Shown: positions 59,364 through 64,000 of the stretch, in pieces | How the letters are laid out: each line of letters begins with the position of its first letter | How positions within the stretch are numbered: position 1 is the stretch's first letter | NCBI GenBank assembly: GCA_937919165.1 | Contig: CALFPO010000063.1 | Span: 1 to 64,000 of the forward strand | Reading direction: 5' to 3' | DNA length: 64,000 bases | Source: an uncultured Bacillota bacterium | Lineage (GTDB): Bacteria; Bacillota_I; Bacilli_A; Erysipelotrichales; Erysipelotrichaceae | Notes under the pieces: generated by a model | The model's database searches: none | Told to the model about the DNA's origin: nothing | Seen by the model: the letters and a program-made list of their open reading frames with translations, nothing else | Made by a program: the position numbers and the translations under genes

Positions 59364-59987
59364 TTAAATAATTTTTAGAATGTCTAATAAATCATCAACA
59401 CGATAATCATAATCTTTTCTATCTAGTGTTATGTCTTTAAAACTTTGATAGTAAATAGCACCAATTCCCGCATTTCTAGCCGACTCTTGGTCAATTAATC
59501 TATCGCCAATATAATAAGTGCTCTCTTTGTCTAACTGATACTTATCAACTAAATAATTGATAGCTTCAGGACTTGGCTTTCTTTTAAAACCATTGTTCTT
59601 GCCAACAACTTCAATAAAATATTTATCGATATCTAACATTTCCAATATTTTACATAAAGATTCTCCACGATGAGTGTAGATAAAATTTTTCACGCCAATT
59701 TTCTCTAATTGTTCTAATGTCGATTTTACATTTGACATTAGTTTAATTTTTGAAAAATCAATTTCAACTAAATTGTAATAATCCCATAATTCTTTAGCGT
59801 TAAGATTATTTCTATCAGCAATTTCTTCTAAAAAAGTACCAGTAGATGTACTTTGAATAACATTTCTAATATAGTCTCTTTCATAAGAAATACCATATTG
59901 TTCAATTGTTTTATTGATACTATCGATAATTGAATCATATGAATCGATTAAAGTACCATCTGCATCCCAAATCAAATTAGTGTTCAT
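59364..59987 (-). CDS. HAD-superfamily hydrolase (207 aa)
   Basis: N-terminal DADGTLIDS (the D-x-D-G-T loop with nucleophile Asp8), YTHRG near 111 (motif II), KRKPSPEA near 136 (motif III Lys) and YIGDRLIDQESARNAG (motif IV). Phosphoglycolate phosphatase-like subfamily; substrate unknown. It overlaps the VOC-family gene by 11 nt, so they are cotranscribed. Confidence 0.88.
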   Translation of the reverse strand: MNTNLIWDADGTLIDSYDSIIDSINKTIEQYGISYERDYIRNVIQSTSTGTFLEEIADRNNLNAKELWDYYNLVEIDFSKIKLMSNVKSTLEQLEKIGVKNFIYTHRGESLCKILEMLDIDKYFIEVVGKNNGFKRKPSPEAINYLVDKYQLDKESTYYIGDRLIDQESARNAGIGAIYYQSFKDITLDRKDYDYRVDDLLDILKII

Positions 59988-60453
59988 TATATTCTCTATG
60001 CCAATTATTAACTACATCAAAAGGATGCTCTATTTTCTTAGAAACTTCTTCAGTGGTTAACCCTTTTTCGAACTCATTAAAAGCAATCTTTTTCATACTT
60101 TCACCAACTTCAATCACATGATAATCTGGATCAAATATCCTTATGACTCTTTGATGCCATGGATAGGTTTTAAGTTCATGAACACGTTCAATCTCTGTAT
60201 GAGAATTTAATAGTTCCATAAACTTATCCATATCTTCTGTTTCAAAGTAAATCTCCATATTATAAGTTTTGAATTTCATGTTTTCTTTTGGAAGTTCTAA
60301 TAACTTATCAAAGTTTTCTTGAAGAGTTAATCCACAAGTTAATGTTTTGTTCCATCCAAGATCAACTTTAACATCTTGACCAAATATTTCTTTATAAAAA
60401 GTCAATGACTTATTCATATCTTTTACTGCTAATAAAGTTGTTTCAAATCTCAT
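59977..60453 (-). CDS. VOC/glyoxalase-fold protein (158 aa)
   Basis: Starts FETTLLAVKDMNKSLTFYKEIFGQDV, a typical VOC-fold N-terminus (key pattern V-x-D-M-x-x-S-x-x-F-Y-x-x-x-F-G). IRIFDPDYHVIEVGESM closes the second half with the usual D-P-D-x-H-x-x-E. The last 25 residues form a helical extension. Metal-dependent binding or isomerisation of a small molecule is expected; the substrate is not predictable. Confidence 0.83.
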   Translation of the reverse strand: MRFETTLLAVKDMNKSLTFYKEIFGQDVKVDLGWNKTLTCGLTLQENFDKLLELPKENMKFKTYNMEIYFETEDMDKFMELLNSHTEIERVHELKTYPWHQRVIRIFDPDYHVIEVGESMKKIAFNEFEKGLTTEEVSKKIEHPFDVVNNWHREYNEH

Positions 60454-60511
60454 TTAGATACCTCTATCACTATTTTAGTCTATTGTTACTGTGTGATAAA
60501 CCTAATTTGTT

Positions 60512-61129
60512 ATGAGGATCAATAAATACATCGCTTCTTCAGGACTATGTTCTAGAAGAAAAGCTGAAGAATACATTGAAAAAGGACAAGTAACAATTAA
60601 TGGCATAACTGCTACTCTTTCTTCTACCGTTGAAGATAACGATATGGTTTTACTAAATGGTAAACCTATTGAAAAAAAGAATGATTATGTTGTTTTGTTA
60701 TTTAATAAACCTAAAGGAATAACTTGTACTACTGAACTTAAAGTAAAAGGAAATATCATTGACTATATTAATTATCCTGAAAGAATTTTTCCAATTGGTA
60801 GACTTGATAAAGATCGCACTGGTTTAATTCTTCTTACCAACAATGGTGATTTAGTTAATGAATGTTTAAGAGTTGAGAATGGGCATGAAAAAGAATATAT
60901 CGTAAAAGTAAATAAAACTATTACAAATGATAGAAACTTTGATACGCATTGCTACAATTTGGGTTTTAGTGAAACACAGATACAGTATATTATGGGTCAC
61001 GAAATAAAAGATAAAAGATTTAGAAGATGTGATCTTATTGATGAAGATTACTTGATTGAGATGTATAATCTACTTGAGCAAATGCCAATAAACAAATACT
61101 ATTATGGTGATTTGACGATAGTGCAGTAG
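60512..61129 (+). CDS. Chimera: pseudouridine synthase N-terminus fused to a tyrosine recombinase C-terminus (205 aa)
   Basis: Residues 1-138 are an RluF/RsuA-type pseudouridine synthase: an S4 domain at 1-48 and GRLDKDRTG at 96-104 with the catalytic Asp. Around residue 140 the similarity ends. The last 65 residues (NLGFSETQIQYIMGHEI, then RRCDLIDEDYLIEMY) match the end of phage- or ICE-type integrases, although the expected active-site Tyr is not evident. The synthase lacks its C-terminal part, so neither half is likely to be active. The fusion lies 113 bp from guaA-tail copy 7, where an integrase gene would stand beside its attachment site. Confidence 0.82.
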   Translation: MRINKYIASSGLCSRRKAEEYIEKGQVTINGITATLSSTVEDNDMVLLNGKPIEKKNDYVVLLFNKPKGITCTTELKVKGNIIDYINYPERIFPIGRLDKDRTGLILLTNNGDLVNECLRVENGHEKEYIVKVNKTITNDRNFDTHCYNLGFSETQIQYIMGHEIKDKRFRRCDLIDEDYLIEMYNLLEQMPINKYYYGDLTIVQ

Positions 61130-61166
61130 TATTTTAATCAATAAATATATGTATTAATCGTCAAAA

Positions 61167-61185
61167 TTTACTCAGATTTTACTCA
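61167..61185. repeat. Direct repeat TTTACTCA, candidate recombinase arm sites
   Basis: TTTACTCA at 61167-61174 and 61178-61185, spaced by 11 bp, between the recombinase tail and the guaA-tail copy 7. This is where tyrosine recombinase arm-type sites are commonly found. Confidence 0.5.
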
Positions 61186-61203
61186 AAGTTATATAAAACC
61201 ATC

Positions 61204-61231
61204 AAAAAAGCCTTTATTTAAAGGCTTTTTT
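61204..61231 (+). terminator. Terminator after the chimeric gene
   Basis: AAAAAAGCCTTT / AAAGGCTTTTTT, 12-bp perfect stem with a 4-nt loop and T tail; works in both directions. Confidence 0.88.
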
Positions 61232-61242
61232 CAATTATTGTC

Positions 61243-61377
61243 TTATTCCCACTCGATGGTGCCACCCTATATCATATATATTTAGTTGCATACATTATAT
61301 CTATTTATATGCTAGTATCCTTGATTTTATATGTATTATCTCTATTCACTAAGATTTTGGGGAGCATAGAGGGGAGC
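61243..61377 (-). repeat. guaA-tail repeat copy 7 with 135-bp cassette end
   Basis: The first 24 bases encode G-G-T-I-E-W-E-stop. The block nearly matches 52522-52656 over its full length and sits in the same place relative to a Fic gene, so the two Fic cassettes share this end. Confidence 0.84.
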
Positions 61378-61385
61378 ACAAAAAA

Positions 61386-62441
61386 TTAATTATTTCTAAC
61401 GTAGAATGTGTTTTTTCCTAATCCTTTTCTTGATATTGTATTATCTTCTACAAGTTTTTTTAGTGCTGATTCAACTGAAGAGCTTCCTAAACTTGGGCAA
61501 GCAATTAATGCATCGTTTTTAGTGAATTTCCCAACAGTGTTCTCTACATATGTTTTTACAATATCATATGATGTGCTTTTTGTTCCTGCTTTTTCAACAA
61601 TAGTAATACGTTCTTCAAAGTCTCTATAACATCCAAGTATTATTCCTAACATATATTTAATGAAATATGTTGGATTGTTTTTTTCTTCGTGCCAATTCTC
61701 ATCTGATTTTTTTAGTACTTCATAATATAGTTCTTTGTTGTCTGCTATTGCTTTTTCTATACTTATGTATTTTCCAACAATAAATCCTGATTGATACAAA
61801 AGTAATAATGTTAAAAGTCTTGACATTCTACCGTTACCATCATTAAAAGGATGGATACATAAGAAATCTAATATAAAATTACAAATCAATATTAGGGGTT
61901 CAACATTCTCTAAAGCCATTTCTCTATTAAATGTCTCACACAATCTTTCAATTGCGTCTGGTGTTTCAAATGGATCCAAAGGTTTAAATAATACTGTTTT
62001 ATTTCCGTTAGAATCTATTGCATCGATTTCGTTTGGTGTGTTTTTAAATTTACCACCATAAGATAACTCTGTTTGCCTTAAAAGCTCACGATGAAGTTGC
62101 AATATGTTGTTAGGCTTAATAGGTATGTAATCATAGCTTTCATGAATTATATTTAAAGCATTTCTATAGCCAATTATTTCTTGTTCACTTCTATTTTTAG
62201 GAGTTGTTTTATCATTCATTAATTGCTTAAATCTTGGTCTAGTAGTAACAATTCCCTCAATTTCGTTAGATGCCTCAGTACTTTGAGCTTTAGCTATTTC
62301 AATAAGTCTACCTAGTTCGATAGGTTTTTGTCTAACAAATAACTCTTGTTTGCCTTTATATTCATAAATGCTGGCAATATATGCCATTATTGTATTATCC
62401 CATGTTTTATGCGCTAATTTAGAATAATCAAATTTTCTCAT
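61386..62441 (-). CDS. Fic/DOC-family protein, paralogue 2 (351 aa)
   Basis: HPFNDGNGR at 197-205 is an intact Fic active-site motif. SNEIEG at 58-63 is the inhibitory-helix motif. The same plan as paralogue 1 (52665), with over half of residues identical by eye along the N-terminal 200. The C-terminal winged-helix part matches the Fic remnant at 41376-41616 more closely than paralogue 1 does. Flanked by guaA-tail copies 7 and 8. Confidence 0.92.
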   Translation of the reverse strand: MRKFDYSKLAHKTWDNTIMAYIASIYEYKGKQELFVRQKPIELGRLIEIAKAQSTEASNEIEGIVTTRPRFKQLMNDKTTPKNRSEQEIIGYRNALNIIHESYDYIPIKPNNILQLHRELLRQTELSYGGKFKNTPNEIDAIDSNGNKTVLFKPLDPFETPDAIERLCETFNREMALENVEPLILICNFILDFLCIHPFNDGNGRMSRLLTLLLLYQSGFIVGKYISIEKAIADNKELYYEVLKKSDENWHEEKNNPTYFIKYMLGIILGCYRDFEERITIVEKAGTKSTSYDIVKTYVENTVGKFTKNDALIACPSLGSSSVESALKKLVEDNTISRKGLGKNTFYVRNN

Positions 62442-62520
62442 TTATTCTCCCATTCTTTTTTATCTTTGTCCCAATTATAGCATATTTTTGGGAGTATAAT
62501 GTATATTTTACGAGAATGAA

Positions 62521-62539
62521 AAGTCTTGGTTTCCCAAGA
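62521..62539 (-). terminator. Cassette-end hairpin, copy 2
   Basis: AAGTCTTGG / CCAAGACTT overlapping inverted repeat (perfect arms, very short loop) between Fic 2 and guaA-tail copy 8. It corresponds to the hairpin at 53781-53806. Confidence 0.65.
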
Positions 62540-62560
62540 CTTCATTTCAATAAATATTTC

Positions 62561-62584
62561 TTATTCCCATTCAATTGTTGAGAC
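62561..62584 (-). repeat. guaA-tail repeat, copy 8
   Basis: Minus strand reads V-S-T-I-E-W-E-stop, the rightmost of the nine copies. The tail of an intact guaA would be expected further right, outside the window. Confidence 0.74.
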
Positions 62585-62614
62585 AGTTAGGTTTTTGGAC
62601 AGTCCTTTTTAATT

Positions 62615-64000
62615 TTACTTTTTAAAGCTAATAAATACTACATCATTATTCTTTAAAGAAATATTTAAATAAGTTTTATTTTCTATAACATTATATTCAA
62701 TATCTTCTAACTTTAACGCAGTTTCTTCTTTAATCTTTTTAATTTCACTTGCTGTTAGATTATCAGGTTTACCCATTTCTATCCACGTTTTTTTTGGATT
62801 ACAATGATCATCATCAATTCTAGCTTGATTAATTGTATTAAATATGTCATTAATTTCAATTCCCACATTATAATCTTTTTCTTCACCATAAGTAAAATCT
62901 TGGCTATAAACAAATAATTGAAGATTACCATCGTCATCTTTGAAAAATTGATATTCAACCTCATCATTAGTAATTGTTTTATCTAGTTTATATTTATAAG
63001 CCATATTTAATAATTTAAAGGCGTGAAAATTAGGTTTTGGTATTCCATCATTACTAATTATTCCATAGCTTCCAATAAAAGGCTTTGGAAGCATGAATAA
63101 CTCTTCAAAAATATCGGAAGCACACCAGAATGAGCTACCACCTAAATCATCATTTAAATCAAGGGAAGTTTTTATAACAAAAGCACTTGAGTATTTTTCA
63201 TCATGAACGGGAGATCCAAATACTGCCATAGAATTCCATTCACTGATAAATAATGGTAAATCATCTGCCTCTTTTATAGCGTTAGCATCCATTTCATTAA
63301 AGATTCCTTTTTTCCATGTTTTACATATTTCAGGATAAAAGAAACTTTCCTTCATAGTTTCACCAACACCAGCACCATTTTTGGCATTTTTCTTAAAAAT
63401 ACCAAACATTTTTAAAGCATTTTTAACTGTTAACATATTTCCAAAAGCATCACCGGGATAATGATGGGTAGATATAAAATCACAAGGGATATTGTTTTCT
63501 TTAATAAAAGCCTTAAAATCATTAATCCAGCGACAAGCACTAGTAGCTGGACCACCAACTAATAATTTTTCATCAAAGGCTTTAATGGCTTTTGCTGTTA
63601 CTTCATATAATTTAAAATAATCTTTTTTAGAGCCATTAAAAAATCCTTTTAAATCAGGTTCATTCCAAACTTCAAAATACCAAGTTTCAACTTCTTCCTT
63701 ACCAAATTGAGCAAATAAATACTCTAAAAACTTAGTAATATATTCTGTCCATTTCTTTAAAGATTTAGGCATACAAGTATTATTTAAATATCTTAATCCT
63801 GTCTTCTTACCTTTGGCTAAAATAGAAGGCATAAATGATAATTCAACAAAAGGTTTATAACCAGCTTCTAAGACGTTTTTATAAACATCGCCAACTTGCC
63901 TAAAATTTAATTCAGTGATTTCTTTATTATGCGGTAAGCCTCTCATTGCTTTGAAATCATGCATTGATTGATAAGTTAGCATATCATCATCAAATATCCC
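62615..64000 (-). CDS. GH39 beta-xylosidase-like glycosidase, N-terminus beyond the right edge
   Basis: The frame stays open to the right edge (GIFDDDMLTYQ precedes the first internal Met at 63982), so the start is outside the window. FVELSFMPS, WYFEVWNEPDL (acid/base Glu in the NEP motif) and LFISEWNSMAV (nucleophile Glu) are hallmarks of family GH39. It should release xylose from xylo-oligosaccharides, or act on related sugars. No signal peptide can be judged. It lies 30 bp right of guaA-tail copy 8. Confidence 0.9.
   Translation of the reverse strand, partial: GIFDDDMLTYQSMHDFKAMRGLPHNKEITELNFRQVGDVYKNVLEAGYKPFVELSFMPSILAKGKKTGLRYLNNTCMPKSLKKWTEYITKFLEYLFAQFGKEEVETWYFEVWNEPDLKGFFNGSKKDYFKLYEVTAKAIKAFDEKLLVGGPATSACRWINDFKAFIKENNIPCDFISTHHYPGDAFGNMLTVKNALKMFGIFKKNAKNGAGVGETMKESFFYPEICKTWKKGIFNEMDANAIKEADDLPLFISEWNSMAVFGSPVHDEKYSSAFVIKTSLDLNDDLGGSSFWCASDIFEELFMLPKPFIGSYGIISNDGIPKPNFHAFKLLNMAYKYKLDKTITNDEVEYQFFKDDDGNLQLFVYSQDFTYGEEKDYNVGIEINDIFNTINQARIDDDHCNPKKTWIEMGKPDNLTASEIKKIKEETALKLEDIEYNVIENKTYLNISLKNNDVVFISFKK

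Noticed and set aside
41617..62584. Repeat copies as IS ends or CRISPR repeats
   Set aside because: They are not inverted, are irregularly spaced by 63 bp to 9.4 kb, and each reads as the GMP synthase C-terminus in the same orientation.
63964..63982. ATG at 63982 as the true start of the GH39 gene
   Set aside because: The frame is open to the edge and the upstream residues GIFDDD fit the GH39 N-terminal region.

Overview
The window looks like a low-GC Firmicute from the gut, most like an Erysipelotrichia or related Bacilli lineage (inferred). TGG encodes Trp and TGA works as a stop, so the genetic code is standard and not the mycoplasma code. No tRNA, rRNA or CRISPR array was seen. Genes up to about 41.2 kb have moderate GC and well-used G/C-ending codons. 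From about 41.2 kb to the right edge the DNA is much more AT-rich (judged by eye).

Region 1 (1-28.6 kb, minus strand) is the highlight. A tightly packed gene train reads right to left: a degenerate GGDEF-EAL membrane protein, a 2450-aa surface protein with collagen-like tracts, a 595-aa surface protein with a polyglycine tract, then a complete F1-ATPase-like set in classic atp order. That set is c-like, a membrane protein with a delta-like C-terminus, alpha-like, gamma-like, an inserted ParA ATPase, beta-like and epsilon-like. A 5-TM protein, a 238-aa membrane-anchored protein and a giant surface protein of at least 3538 codons follow; the last runs off the left edge. The F1 nucleotide-binding and catalytic motifs are intact. 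The c-like subunit has Thr60 where the ion-carrying carboxylate should be, and no a subunit is recognisable. I read this as a rotary ATPase turned into an ATP-driven machine for giant cell-surface proteins. It resembles in concept the mycoplasma F1-like ATPases linked to gliding or to the MIB-MIP antibody-processing system, but has its own gene content.

Region 2 (28.7-41.2 kb) carries an Ntn hydrolase and a GyrI-like protein, a TetR regulator with its candidate operator (TGTTAC-N4-GTAACA) at two divergent promoters, two more secreted surface proteins (1523 aa with FG-GAP and collagen-like repeats; 690 aa with a beta-helix-like region and a C-terminal IPNTG), and a reductase/DUF1295/membrane-protein operon.

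Region 3 (41.4-64 kb) is an island array. Nine short copies of a sequence that would encode the GMP synthase C-terminus (TIEWE-stop) lie in the same orientation and separate cassettes: AAA/DUF4143 ATPases, two paralogous Fic proteins plus a Fic remnant, a MazG-like protein, a DUF4160/DUF2442 pair, an agmatine deiminase operon with its RpiR regulator, a phosphatidylserine decarboxylase-like gene, an ISL3 remnant, and broken msrA and AraC genes. A pseudouridine synthase fused to the tail of a tyrosine recombinase sits beside one copy, which fits serial integration at the 3' end of guaA followed by decay. A GH39 beta-xylosidase is cut by the right edge.
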